NCBI RefSeq assembly: GCF_001039355.2
Contig: NW_019774580.1
Span: 379,219-443,218 of the forward strand
Length of the DNA stretch: 64,000 nt
From: Lingula anatina
Taxonomy: Eukaryota; Brachiopoda; Lingulata; Lingulida; Lingulidae
Reading direction: 5' to 3'
Both the position numbers and the translations under genes were made by a program. The notes beneath the pieces were generated by a model, which was given only the letters and a program-made list of their open reading frames with translations, ran no database searches and had not been told where the DNA came from. Each line of letters starts with the position of its first letter. Positions within the stretch are counted from its first letter, which is position 1. Below, piece after piece: positions 1 to 10,978 of this stretch.

Positions 1-1662
1 AATTTTTATATGTTGAGATAAGGTTTACTTACATTTATATTTGACTATTGTTTAAATTCAGTAGTTGTAGAAATGGAGTTGTTAAAGAATAGTTTGTGGA
101 GAGTCATTCGGGAGTTTATATGGTGAAATGCTCTTTTTGTTGATATCATAAAGCTTATATCCCATGTACCAAAAATATTCAACTTAAGTATTTATAATCT
201 GTTTAAATCCTCTAAAAATAAAAATAAACTTTTCTCAGAAGACAGAATCTTGTTCCTGTAACTTAATTTTGGTTGAGCATATCTGGTGGTTTTTTGAGGA
301 CTCCTATGTTTGTAGTGTAGTCATACAGTGTTTTAAGCCAATATTTATATGGTTGATGAGTAATTTCTGTCACATTTATTTTCGTGGTTTGATAACCATG
401 GGATTTATAGATTGCTTTTGAGGTGAATTTCTTATCCCATCTATCACATTTGGAAGCACTGTAATTCAGTGAATGTACGGTGTGAAACACAACTAGCATA
501 TTACCTGAGGATAAAAGGAATTAAGTATGGAGAAGATAGTTGGATGAAGGGGTGTATTGGTCTGTTTATGCGGACTTGTTTCTTGTAATTTTAAATTCAA
601 TAATGAGAACTGGATTTGAAATTAAAAGATTCTATCAGTACTCGAAATTGGATTTGGTGAACTATGACCACGTGTGGAATTCAGCAATTAAGAAAATTTG
701 CCTATGAAAAAGGGGCACTTGATCAGCATGCAGAGAGGTGCCCTCATGTCATCATGGACTGAAGATGTATAACCAACTTTACCTGTATTTTGGGATGGAC
801 ATATACTTTTGGCATTTTTCTTGGATATATAAAAAATATAATCATGGCATTGTTAACTTTGAGATAATTCAAGTTATGGACATGAACTTTAAAACAATAA
901 TCTTGCTTCTGTTTTCACATTTATGTACTTTTCTTTTCACATGCACATGAGTATTCAGTTCAAATTCATTTAATTCTATTATTAATATTATTTAAAATTA
1001 AAAATTTTACTTCTATTAGATATTGAAAACATGACAGATTTCAGTGTGTCTTGTACATGTTTAAAAAAGCAGGGATGTTCACATATGAAATCAAGATTAT
1101 TTTGTGAGTATATATGCTGGGGTTGAGTTGATTTGTAGCTGGGTTTTGTCAGAGGTCCTTTGTTCACTTGCACTGGGGTAATTAGACACCATTGTTACTT
1201 TTGTTCTTGATGTGAATGCACTATTATTGCCAATTACGTAACAATGACATTAACAATGAGGACTTCTCAATTTCGTCGATCTTTTCTCATGTGTGGATAC
1301 AGAATCCAAGTGAAAAATTCAAAATATGCACATCAAGTGTTATCATGAATGAAGTATGTAACCTTATACAGAGTATCTTTGTTGTGTCCCCTGTGTCTTT
1401 ATCACTGCGATCAATGTCCCAAGCAAGATTATATTCTTACAAGCATCTACACTGTACACATGTCACCAATAATATGTAATATAGCCAAAGATTTTTTGTT
1501 ATATTTTCCTTATTGTTGTGTTTGCAAAGTTACAAAAGTGCAAATAAATATTGAAGATTTTTTAAACTACAAAGTATTGACTATTATACTGTTTTCATGG
1601 CAAGTATGAGTCGTCCTGGATGATCTGATTTTAATGTGCAAATTTTAAACCAGTACCTAAGA
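1..1662. other. no gene recognised
   Basis: AT-rich sequence with only short open frames and no recognisable protein similarity, splice-bounded exon or RNA gene. It may be downstream intergenic sequence of the minus-strand sulfotransferase gene. Confidence 0.5.
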
Positions 1663-1874
1663 CCCCATTCCCAGAGATTAGGTCGATCCAACTAGATCGA
1701 CCAAACTCCCTGGGGGTTCAGGCTAAATAGCTGTCAGCCGAGCAGGTACGAAAGTTAATTCCCCCCTTACAGCATGTAGTAGGCAGGACAGACATTTAAG
1801 CCAGATTATCTGACAGTAATCTAGTGAGACTCCCCATGGGGATAGATCGATCCAAAATCTATGGGAATGCACCC
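1663..1874. mobile_element. inverted-repeat MITE, TAA target duplication
   Basis: The left end begins GACCCCATTCCC and the right end reads as its near reverse complement (GGGTGCATTCCC on the minus strand). Both ends are followed by GATCGATC/GATCTA-rich arms. TAA directly flanks both ends, a 3-bp target duplication. The interior carries the same blocks as the elements at 5591 and 35152, in opposite orientation. No coding capacity, so it is non-autonomous. PIF/Harbinger-like mobilisation is inferred from the 3-bp AT-rich duplication. Confidence 0.75.
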
Positions 1875-2084
1875 TAAGTGAACGGGAGTCAAAGCTGTAC
1901 CATTCTAATATGATCAGCTTCATTCAATATCTAGCTAATGTTACCAATGGATTCACAAGTCCATTTTAATTATTTATGCAGAGAGTTATGCAGACATTTC
2001 TTGGCTATCTCAGTTTCCAATGTGCCCATAAAATATGACCAGTGTTTTTCCAAAACCATTGGAAGACTCACCACATGGACACTT

Positions 2085-2374
2085 TTATTCATCCGTAACA
2101 TCATTCACCTCTGGCATAAGTCGGAATTTAAGTAGATGTTCATAATAAGGCATATTGGTTTCGATACATTTTTGTATGTCCTGTGGCAGTTCCTTTACCA
2201 TGGTGTGGCCTATTTCTTCTTGTTTCTTAAACCCTGAGCTCTTCAGAAGGGTGTCATACCACCCTGGCCACCGATGCCAATGTGTTTTATCTGGCACAGC
2301 ACCTGAGTCCCACTCTAGCATCTCTTTGTGAAAGGTTAATCCTGTTCTTCTGCAGTATTGTCGGATGATGGCAT
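2085..2374 (-). CDS. sulfotransferase-like protein, last coding exon
   Basis: C-terminal exon of the minus-strand sulfotransferase-like gene. The acceptor is TTATTTAG before ATGCC, entered in phase 1, and the frame runs to a TAA at 2085-2087. It encodes about 95 residues, including DAIIRQYCRRTGL, then WDSGAVPDKTHWHRWPGW and YDTLLKSSGF, a pattern typical of the C-terminal half of this non-classical sulfotransferase group (in databases sometimes labelled branched-chain aminotransferase-like). The tail ends LMPEVNDVTDE. The phase continues exactly from the exon at 2603-2728. Cellular role and acceptor substrate cannot be told from sequence. Confidence 0.75.
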
Positions 2375-2602
2375 CTAAATAAAAAATTTAAGATCCTCCA
2401 GTTTTATTTCTTATTTGCTTTCATACAAACCCATTATATACTCTATTATTTCAAATTTCACTATCAAACAAATCCCATAAAATACTTTTTGAGTATTGTT
2501 AATTTCATGACAATTAAACGGTTTTATCAGTGTTTATAGAAATTGTTAAATACCTTTGGTATCAAAAAATTACAAACTTAAATTTAAAAAAAGGCTACAA
2601 AC

Positions 2603-2728
2603 CTGGATTTTGTAACAGATCATCTGCATCAATGAGTACTGGCACTCTGCCACTTTCCTCTCGAATAAGGTGAAAAAGTTGATGCAAAGGTTTATAGCTT
2701 GCTTCCAGTGTGTCGAATTCTTTAGTTG
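2603..2728 (-). CDS. sulfotransferase-like protein, internal exon
   Basis: Minus-strand exon between the acceptor CTTTTACAG (before CAACTAAAG) and the donor CCAG|GTTTGT. It is 126 nt long, phase 1 in and phase 1 out. It encodes ATKEFDTLEASYKPL, HQLFHLIREESGRVPVLID and ADDLLQNPG. The VLIDADDLLQNP stretch matches the family block (hydrophobic strand, then Asp-Ala-Asp-Asp-Leu) preceding the C-terminal lobe. A degraded second copy of the 5' part of this exon lies just upstream in the intron (2761-2800). Confidence 0.75.
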
Positions 2729-2760
2729 CTGTAAAAGATACATAGATAATTAACCCCCAT

Positions 2761-2800
2761 TTACAAAGGCTCGTAACTTGTTTCAAGTGTGTCAAACTGC
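2761..2800 (-). pseudogene. relic of a duplicated sulfotransferase exon
   Basis: Read on the minus strand, this stretch gives QFDTLETSYEPL followed by a TAA stop (plus 2761-2763), against EFDTLEASYKPL in the functional exon about 70 bp away. An ATGCAG acceptor-like sequence precedes it. The rest of the exon is not recognisable. It is probably a tandem exon duplication that decayed; the stop makes use as an alternative exon unlikely. Confidence 0.6.
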
Positions 2801-2982
2801 ATAACTCACTATTCCAGTCATATACATCAGCCCTCAAGTTTGAAGACAACAGATCAACTTAACTCGAATTGTGTTCTCTGTATTGTATATATGCTTTAAG
2901 AAAGCTGCATAACTGTTGAAAAAGGCCCTATCAAACTTATTTTTGAACTCGAACTTTTATGGAGATTCACCAGTACTTTACT

Positions 2983-3194
2983 TTTTTAATGTTAATTTTT
3001 GACACATTGGCATTTTCAAGGTGTGACTTTGAACTACCATGGACCTACGATGTTACCTGCAGCGCATAATTAAAGATTGGTGGTGATTATGCTTCTGAGC
3101 ATTATGTAATATTGCAACTAAGTTGAAGAAAGCCCTATTTTGGTCACTCACACCATAAAGCCAGTAAAGGGAATCCATGTCACTAATTATTCTC
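2983..3194. repeat. dispersed ~210-bp repeat, copy A
   Basis: Starts near TGTTAATTTTTGACACATTGG and continues through GATTGGTGGTGATTATGC to the CACTAATTAT region. The same sequence with a few differences is at about 5290-5490 in the same orientation. No terminal repeats or coding potential seen. Confidence 0.65.
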
Positions 3195-3482
3195 AAACTG
3201 CCGGAAAAAAAATTTTCAAAATAGTTATTTTGTCAATTGTGATGCCTTTTGTCTGTACATTCGACAGCTTTGCTGCCTCATTCCTTATAAAATTTGATAG
3301 TCATTAAAGAATTTAGCAAAGAAAAACTGGTTAAGTATTATCTCTTCATGCACTGATGATTTATCAAAATTAAGCATGCTGACAAATTTAGAACTGACAA
3401 TACTGAATAACTAAAATTAGCGGTAAAAAACAGAGGATATCAATTATAAGATTCTAAATAAACCCTTGACTGCGTTTCTCAC

Positions 3483-3641
3483 CATTCCGTTCATCCGTGA
3501 GACAGTTATATAAAGAAGGCACAGATTTGGCAGGGTTTCGAATGAGAAAGGTGTGCTGATAGCCCCTTGGGACGTAGTCAAGTGATTGGAGTCTGTCCAC
3601 CAAATACACTGCCATCTCTTTCCCGAACACTAGTTCGGCTC
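3483..3641 (-). CDS. sulfotransferase-like protein, exon with 3'-phosphate-binding motif
   Basis: Minus-strand exon with acceptor CATATTGCAG before GAGCCGAAC and donor GAATG|GTGAGA. It is 159 nt, phase 1 in and out. It encodes GAELVFGKEMAVYLVDRL and HTFLIRNPAKSVPSLYNCL. The LIRNPAKSVPS segment fits the 3'-phosphate-binding signature of PAPS-dependent sulfotransferases (Arg, Pro and a downstream Ser). This is the best functional evidence in the gene. The 5' PAPS-loop (PRSxST-type) exon was not found in the window. Confidence 0.75.
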
Positions 3642-4302
3642 CTGCAATATGAAATATGCATTTGAGGGAGTAGGCCCCACTGGCCAGGAAGCGCAACCTG
3701 TATTTTACAGTAATTTTGCCACGTTCCGAGAGAGGCCCGAGAGATTTATTGGTTTATTATAATAAAGTTTTCTGTTAACCATTATCAATACGGATTTTTG
3801 TCTGAAACATACTTTTATTACAATTATTATTCTAATAATAGTTTGGGTCTTAGACGTTCCAGTGGACACGACTGATCCGTGTTTCCTACAGTCATATGAA
3901 GTGCAAAGTCCAAATATGCTTAATCCTTGTGTTCCACTTTTGTTCGCCATTTTTATTATATTAAAACAAACAAACATGTTTTTCAGTCCAGACTCCGCCG
4001 ATGTGGAATGCAAACTACAGGATATTGGTCTTTTTTCTCAATTTCAAAGAGACGTTTCACTCACAAATCTTAGTTACACTTTCACATTAGTGTTCCTTCC
4101 ACATTAGAACTTTTAAAACACTTCGGTCTCAATTAAGTTTTATTTCTATAAACTAACAGTATTTAACGCACGCTCTCTGGTATTTCATGTCTCCTGGCAC
4201 GGCGTGTTAACAGTAAGATACGTAGAGAAAATCTGAATAGTCAGATGTAGTGTTGAGTATACGATGTAGAAATGATAGACAGAATCAAGGTTGGGGCGTT
4301 AC

Positions 4303-4453
4303 CTTCATATCTCTGCTCATAACATGATTTTGCCTCTTTATACGTCAGCCCCTGTCTTGTTTGGGCGCTGAACTGGCCCCCTTTGCCATCATATCGGTCA
4401 CTAACACGGTCCTTGCTGAAGTAGAAGCTCTTGAAATATTTCTCGTTTAGAAA
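4303..4453 (-). CDS. sulfotransferase-like protein, most 5' exon found
   Basis: Minus-strand exon with a pyrimidine-rich acceptor ending CTACTGCAG and donor ATGAAG|GTAACG. It encodes FLNEKYFKSFYFSKDRV, SDRYDGKGGQFSAQTRQGL and TYKEAKSCYEQRYEG. The FYFSKDRVSDRYD block matches the family position after the P-loop helix (pattern Y-Y-F-x-x-x-R-x-x-x-R-Y). It leaves in phase 1, fitting the exon at 3641. The four exons total about 240 codons. Sequence farther 5' on the minus strand should hold the start and the PAPS-binding loop, but I could not identify it up to 8 kb. Confidence 0.7.
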
Positions 4454-4831
4454 CTGCAGTAGTTCGACATGAAAAAATGAAAGTAAAATCAAATAGAGAC
4501 CTAAGGAATTTAACTAAGCAAAGGGAAACGGATTATAGACTCGTCTAATTAATCTAAACCAAATTTATATATAAATGAACAGATACGTGTTTATACAAGT
4601 TCAATGCTTCTTTTTATATAAAAGCTTAAAGTAAACTCTCCTGAGATCATTTACCATTAAATATAAGCTCAAAGCACCTGCTGCATGACTCGAGTAAATA
4701 AACGTGTTTGCAACAATATAACTAAATAGCACAGGGAAATGATAACAATTACATGTACATAATAAAGCGCTGACACAAAATCTGAGAAAAGGATAAACCA
4801 ACAAAATTGGAGGCGATTAAGGGTTCATTTC

Positions 4832-5098
4832 CAGTGAAGCTATTGATCTACGTAGATCGATCCAACTCCGCAGGGAGGCTCACTGAATACAACCATATTT
4901 TAATATATGTTAAAACAGATTAACAAGCCTCCTCTTGTTTCCAACGTAGTCGTATAAACACCAGCTTTTCTGTATTCTACTCTACGTTAGAAGTAACCGT
5001 AACAGGTGCGTTGATCTCTTAATCTGATTGCATTCAGCGAGAGTACCCGCGGAGTCCTTGGTCTACGTAGACCGATAGTTTCATTGGAAATGAGCCCT
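4832..5098. mobile_element. inverted-repeat MITE, TAA target duplication
   Basis: Left end GGGTTCATTTCC and right end GGAAATGAGCCC are near-perfect inverted repeats, each bordered by TAA. The arms carry the palindrome CTACGTAGATCGATCC / GGTCTACGTAGACC. The interior differs from the 5591 element, but the arm layout is the same, so it is a divergent relative. No open frame. Confidence 0.7.
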
Positions 5099-5289
5099 AA
5101 CGTCAATTATCAGATTTAATACATATCAAATTTAAAGACAACTTTGACATGTAAACGCATTCTTGAATTGACTTCTTATCTCTCGAGGTGATCATGGTTC
5201 GTGTTTTATCACACAGCGTGGTAGTCAACATGTGAAATATTTATGTAAACCTTGGACCCAGCCTATATGGAGTATGATAATACTTTTTT

Positions 5290-5490
5290 AATGTTCATTT
5301 TTGACACATTGGCATTTTCAAGGTGTGACTTCGAACTTCCATGGTCCTAACGATGTTACCTGTAGCGCATAATTAAAGATTGGTGGTGATTATGCTTCTA
5401 AGCATTATGTAATATTGCAACAAAATTGAAGAAAGCCCTATTTTGGTCACTGACACCATAAGACCAGTAAATCCTTGTCACTAATTATGA
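5290..5490. repeat. dispersed ~210-bp repeat, copy B
   Basis: Second copy of the repeat at about 2983-3194, same orientation, with shared blocks GACACATTGGCATTTTCAAG and GATTGGTGGTGATTATGC. The two copies flank the sulfotransferase exons found here and could mediate recombination. Confidence 0.65.
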
Positions 5491-5590
5491 GTTAACAACT
5501 GTCCCTGTCAAAGGTTTATATCACTGAGGTCCATGAGTACGCAGTGACCGATCCGAAGATGGTCGTTTTTAAGGCTGTACGTGAGACTAG

Positions 5591-5805
5591 GGCTCTATTC
5601 CCATAGATTTTAGAGCGATCTATCCCCGCGGGGAGTCTCACTAGATTACTTTCAGATAATCCGACTTAAATGTCCGTCCCGCCTACTACAAGCAGTAAGG
5701 GGGTAATTAACTTTCGTGTCCGCCCGGCTGACAGCTATTTAGCGTGAAACCCCAGGGAGTTAGGTCGGTCTAAAGTAGGTCGATCTAATCTATGGAAATG
5801 GGGTG
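5591..5805. mobile_element. inverted-repeat MITE, TAG target duplication
   Basis: Left end GGCTCTATTCCC and right end CACCCCATTTCC (minus strand) are inverted repeats flanked by TAG on both sides. Arms contain GATCGATC/GATCTA motifs and a CGCGGGGAGTCTC block. It is almost identical to the element at 35152-35366 (a handful of substitutions), implying fairly recent spread. Confidence 0.75.
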
Positions 5806-6109
5806 TAGATGCCGGAATAAGGATTCTGATCTGATGTCGAATATTGATTTTGGAGATAAGTAAATGGTCTTTACAATCCAGGTACAAGTTTTTTATTAGC
5901 CTGTATAACGTGTTTACGCCGCGAAGAACAAATACTGTATATCACCGTACTGAAGACACGTCATTTTACGGATACCCATTCAAGGTGACCGTTGACTACA
6001 CTACTCAAATTGACAAGCTTTTTAAAACCACCGATATATCTACTCCACGAACACTGTAAGTATTATTTAAAACATGCAAATACCTCAACTTTCCCCTTGT
6101 TCAAAATAG

Positions 6110-7190
6110 CCCGTGTAAAAGCTGAAGAGCAGCTTCTTGGCGTACACCACAGTATAACCCTTTTCTGTTGGTCCCGGTCCATAAAAGCTATCATATACAG
6201 TGAGTGACACTCCCGGACTTTGTACTCTTTACAACAGGCCAGCAGAGTGTTGATGTAACCAGTGTAACCCAGCGGGCAATTAAATTACGTTCTTTCAACG
6301 TTGAAACAGATGTTGGAGTAACGTCAGATAACAACGTTGGATCAACGCCAGATAACAACATATGGTTCAACATCACACAACAGCTTTCTTGCAAATAAAT
6401 GGGATTAAAATGATAAGAATATTTATTAATTCTGGTAATAATTTATTAGACTTCTTGGAAAATTCTGGGCCTTCAACCATGTTCAGTTGATCATTTGCGT
6501 CACAAGCAACGAAGCTGGTCACTACGTGCACTCAGTTCAGTGACTGAACTCATAACTCCTTCCTAAATCAATAAAATGACAATCCATAGCAAACAATAAT
6601 ACTGACATACATATTTTACAGTGGTAGATTACTTTGATAAACAAGTTTAATTGTTGAAAAGTGTTAAATCAAAATGTATGCTACCAATCGCATTTACTAT
6701 CAATAAAATTGCAGATTCAGCAAACCGAAAGCTGCCTTTCCTTCCTGCCTTAAGAATCGCAGCGAGCGAAATATAACGTTGGATCAAGGAAGTAGAATAT
6801 GCACTTCTTTGGTTAAATCAGCGTCTTGATCCGACCGCGTTTGATCAATGTTGAAATCAGGATGAAGCGTTGTACAACCTACATTTTACGTCCAATAAAT
6901 CAGCGTCATTGTGCCGACTGGGAAGTGTTGTGCAAAATTCTCGCTGGACTCAGTGCAAGATCTGCATAACTAGTGAAAATCCGGAGAGATATCTGTGAAG
7001 ATCTAGTTAGGTAAAGTCTCCCCACAATCCTGCTGGAGGGTTCTCTTTATTTGTCTGCTGACATTTGCTGTTGAAACTTATTTCAGTCCAATCAGGTTCT
7101 GAACAAACATGAAAAAATCATATTAATGAACCTTAGGACTGCTGAGACGCAGCATTCATGCTTTACCGCTCCCATTTTCGTTTTTGATAC
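6110..7190 (+). repeat. 3'-flank relic of a lost folate-receptor unit
   Basis: TTCTTGGCGTACACCACAG near 6137 matches TTCTGGCGTACACCACAG in the 3' flanks of copies 1 and 2 (10270, 13077). The stretch near 7030-7165 (CTGCTGACATTTGCTGTTG, then GAACAAACATGAAA and TGAGACGCA) matches 10365-10455. The 6700-6880 part resembles 20010-20220 downstream of copy 4. No receptor coding sequence survives beside it. An older array member was probably deleted to the left of copy 1. Confidence 0.55.
6271..6400. repeat. CAACGTTGA-type interspersed repeat
   Basis: CCCAGCGGGCAATTAAATTACG is followed by TTCTTTCAACGTTGAAAC and short tandem blocks (CAGATAACAAC twice with GTTGGATCAACG). A possible partner end CCGACTGGG lies near 6920, so the element may span about 6269-6923. 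The ends are diverged and the target duplication is unclear. Confidence 0.35.
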
Positions 7191-7750
7191 AATAATAATG
7201 TTTAATTGCATTAAAAAGATTGGGTTGTACAGCAAGTTATATTAATCAATGCAATCCTTAAATCCTTGCATTAAATAACAATAAATGAAATTAAAAGGCA
7301 TTACTAGGCACTACTTGAGGTATTTTTCTGGGTCGATTGTCAGTTTTCCCACTCACCAAACTAATGTGCAATGCATTTTTACCATTGGATTTAAAAAACA
7401 GGAGCGAAAATAATTATTTCCTTTAAACCAAGCGCAGTCACGCTCGTTAACCTGCATCAGTTTTGTCCATTTAATGCATGAATTTCCATACTGGTCACTT
7501 CAATCTCAGGCACGGTGATAACTCAGTTTAAAAAAACGGATGGATCTAACCCCAATTCTGAGATCTCTCAACAGTGTAGCTAAATTTCAAGAAAGGTACC
7601 TGGAGAAGAAAGCAAGTAGGAAAATAAATGTATAAAAGGTACCATATTTTTTGTCAGACAGTCATAATTAGTAACAATGGGGATGTACATAATTAAATGT
7701 ATATAATTATATACAAAGATGTATATTGGTTGAAATAACGAAGTCGTCAT

Positions 7751-7790
7751 ACACATACACGAAGTAAGGCACTTCGCCTACGTGTATGTC
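7751..7790. other. palindromic hairpin
   Basis: ACATACACG and CGTGTATGT form an inverted pair around GAAGTAAGGCACTTC, itself able to pair. No gene association is visible beyond lying in the upstream part of folate-receptor unit 1. Confidence 0.4.
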
Positions 7791-8238
7791 TGGGTCTCCA
7801 ATAAATTCACGTTGATTGTGGCTGATACAAAAATCGGAGACAGGGCTTAAGGATATGAGGATTTCGGAATGGCAACAGCAATATAATAAGGTGACCTACT
7901 TGCTCATTTATGCAAGTTAAAAAATGACTGCAAGGTAAGAAATGACAGCTTTATGATGATGATACATGTCATATGCCCCTTGAACCGCAAACCCGTGCAA
8001 ATGGATATTAGTTTTAAAGGAGATCTGCCTAGAAAAAACCTATATCAAGTGAAAATTTTGCGGGATATAGAGGAGGCGGGATAAGAAATGATGGTAAATG
8101 AAACTTGGCTGTTCAAATCTGCTTTTTTAAATCGAGGGAACAATATAAACTAAACACAAGGCATGTAACGTACTTACCGTGTATTCACCATGAAATTACA
8201 CTTATAAAACCAAATGGCCTTTTACTTTTCAGACAACT

Positions 8239-8913
8239 ACGAACTGGCAGGTTCTCTATATTGCTTTGGTTCCGCTTGTCGTAGCTGACGAAAAATGCTT
8301 GGAAGGGCCATATCACAAAGTTAAACCATCACCAGAGGGAAATGACTACGTTGAATGTTTGTCTTGGAAACGGTCATCTTGTTGTCTAGCCAACGTTACA
8401 CAGCAAATCGCCACACACAAAGCCAAAAACCTTCACAACTACGAGTGGGATCGATGCGGCACTCTTTCCCAAGCCTGCGAGTTATTCATCAAGGACGAAT
8501 TGTGCTTTTACCGATGTGAACCTGCCCTGGTACGTTTTCCGGCTGCAACAAAAGGTAACGTCAAGGGAATTCCCATTTGCGCCAAGTATTGCAACGACTG
8601 GTTTGAAGCCTGTAAGGACGACCGTACATGCGTTGCGGATTGGCTCGCTGACTTCGACTTCAGTAGAGGAGAGAATCACTGCCCAACAGGGTCACAATGT
8701 CGCACCTTCGCTGATGTGTACAAAAACGGCCAGGGACTTTGTGAAAGAATGTGGGGGGAAGCTTTCACCTATGAAACATCCAATAACTGCATAGTTATGA
8801 AATTCGATCCGAACAAGCCCAATCCAAACGCTCAAGTTCAGCCCAAATCGAGCAAAGCCTCATACATGCATTCTGCATGGTCTGCAATTGTTATTATCTC
8901 TCTTCTTCGCTGA
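8239..8913 (+). CDS. folate receptor-like protein, copy 1 (start ATG replaced by ACG)
   Basis: Folate-receptor family protein (FOLR, retbindin, riboflavin-binding protein). One open exon gives signal-peptide-like LYIALVPLVVADEKC, then a domain with 16 cysteines including SSCCLANVTQ, WDRCG, PICAKYCNDWFEAC and the C-terminal MKFDPNKPNPNAQVQ, and a hydrophobic tail ending IVIISLLR that looks like a GPI-anchor signal. It is therefore probably a secreted or cell-surface small-molecule binder. NVT is the one N-glycosylation sequon. The codon aligned with the start ATG of copies 3 and 4 is ACG at 8239; the first alternative in-frame near-start is TTG at 8266. CTTTTCAG just before is acceptor-like, so an upstream exon might supply a start. 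Otherwise this is an early pseudogene. Confidence 0.8.
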   Translation, partial: TNWQVLYIALVPLVVADEKCLEGPYHKVKPSPEGNDYVECLSWKRSSCCLANVTQQIATHKAKNLHNYEWDRCGTLSQACELFIKDELCFYRCEPALVRFPAATKGNVKGIPICAKYCNDWFEACKDDRTCVADWLADFDFSRGENHCPTGSQCRTFADVYKNGQGLCERMWGEAFTYETSNNCIVMKFDPNKPNPNAQVQPKSSKASYMHSAWSAIVIISLLR

Positions 8914-9223
8914 ATAGTGCACCTTCTAAATTTGTGGTTTGGTTTATTACCACATGCATATTTTCCCGAAAAAAAATACGAGCTTGAATACGGGTTTGAT
9001 ATTGACTCACTAACAACCACATTCTGCCGAGTTTTACCTACAAAGCCCTGGTTACAGGGATCCAGTGGTTTCATGTAAATATCATCTTACGTATTCGCGG
9101 TAGGTTTTGTTTTATAATCTTTAGCAAATGTTTATTATTTGGTTTACCGGACTCAAACATGCATTTACATACTACATTTTCTGTAAAACAAACTTTAGCT
9201 TATCGTTTTTCTTAGGTCATGTG

Positions 9224-9391
9224 CAGGGGCGGATTTAGGGCGTCTTCTGGGTCTTCCGGAAGACGGTCAGATTTTCAAGTTTACATTGGCGGGTATCTAA
9301 TTTTTTCTGTCGGAAGACGGTCATAAATGAAGAACGGATCAACAAAGATAGTTTGGAAGACTGTCAGGAAATAACTCTGAATCCGCCCCTG
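9224..9391. mobile_element. hAT-like non-autonomous element, ATGTG duplication
   Basis: Terminal repeats CAGGGGCGGATTTAG and, inverted, CAGGGGCGGATTCAG. ATGTG flanks both ends. The sister unit 2 has the empty site (TTATGTGGATT near 12196), so the insertion boundary is seen directly. Length is 168 bp, with an internal repeat of GGAAGACGGTCA and no open frame. The CAGGGG ends suggest a hAT-type element; the 5-bp duplication is shorter than the usual 8 bp. Confidence 0.8.
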
Positions 9392-10872
9392 ATGTGGATT
9401 TTTTAGTCATGAAGCCAAATACACATTTAGGGTGTAGATAAAAGGGATATATGTTTTATGATAAGATCGGTCGTCGAAACGATATCGGCGCATACTGGGA
9501 CCCTTCTTACTTTTCATTTTTGCTTTTCTTTGTTTTTCCTTTTCTTTTGCATTACTGCTCTATATGATTTTTGTTGTTGCTCACTAGATGTTTGCTGTCT
9601 GTACAGAATGACGATAAACTTTAGGCTTACAATGTACAATACATGCAAGCAGGTAGCACTGCCGAATCCAACTATCTATAATAACAGTCAGTCAACGAAG
9701 CAAGTCAGACGAGTCTGTCGTGTTTTTACATTAAAAGCAATTTGCATTGAATTTAAATTGTATTGCTTTAGATGAGTTGCCTAACACGATCACTCTTGAG
9801 TTTTACAGTACATTACATGCAAGTAATGTTAACTACCAGACACTTATTAGGCAAATAAATATTCGCGTAAATAAATTATTGTATTGCAAGAACGCCAAAC
9901 ATCATCAAATCGATAGTACTAGGAACTTTTTGGACACTTTTTTTGTAAACAGATAAGTTCTATCGTTAATATCTAACATTTGGAGGGGTGGGATATTTTA
10001 TTTAATCAAAAAAGTCATGAATTGGCCAGAGTCATATCTGTGATTTTCTAGTGAAAGGGTAACTAGGTATTGCGCAGAAGCGACAGCTGTTTGATGGATC
10101 CTAGTAAGGTAAACTTAGTTTTCCAACTCTTCTAATTCGAAATTGGAAAAGAAAGTTAGCCTTAACTAATCGACGAGTTTAGATGGGCCAAAGAGGAATG
10201 ATGATTAACACTCCGAAGAGAAATCTCAAAACAGTCGATCCCGCTAATTGTCCATATTGCCATAATAGCTTCTGGCGTACACCACAGAATAACCTACATG
10301 TACCCTCAGATATCAGGACCCACTAAAATACTCTACAAACTACACACTCTGTGGTTGTCTTTTTACGTCTGCTGATTTGCTGTTGAAACTTTAAACCGAT
10401 TAGACTCTGAACAAGCATGAAAGAAACTCCACAACAATAACCTTTTACTGTTGAGACGCACTCATGTGAAAACGCTGTACAAATATTCTTTAACCATCGT
10501 TTGCCTTATAAAATATCAATAACACTCGAACTTGGGACTACTGACACACATATTTATCAAAGATGTAGCATAGAAACCCATGCTCTGGCACTCCTGTTCA
10601 CATTTTAGGTCTCAGCTGTTTATGCTAACTCATGAAAAATTTAGGTGTAGATATACAGTTTTTAAAAAGATATGTCCAGTTTGTACGTCTGCTCCGATGC
10701 AGGACTGCTCAACTCTTTTTCTTACCTCTGGCTTTCTCAAGTCGCACTCTACAGAAAAACCAACTGATTTTGCAGTCGACAACGATCTGAATATGGTAAG
10801 ATTCATCTGTCTACCAGTCATGTGTTTTTGTTTTTCAAACATAAGATGTTAAAAGAGAAAAGCAGCTAAATC

Positions 10873-10976
<104 letters not shown>

Positions 10977-10978
10977 GG

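Noticed and set aside
9458-9775. 105-codon open frame repeated at 12263-12580
   Set aside because: Same reason: it is carried along in duplicated 3' flank of folate-receptor copies and has low-complexity Phe/Leu-rich content.
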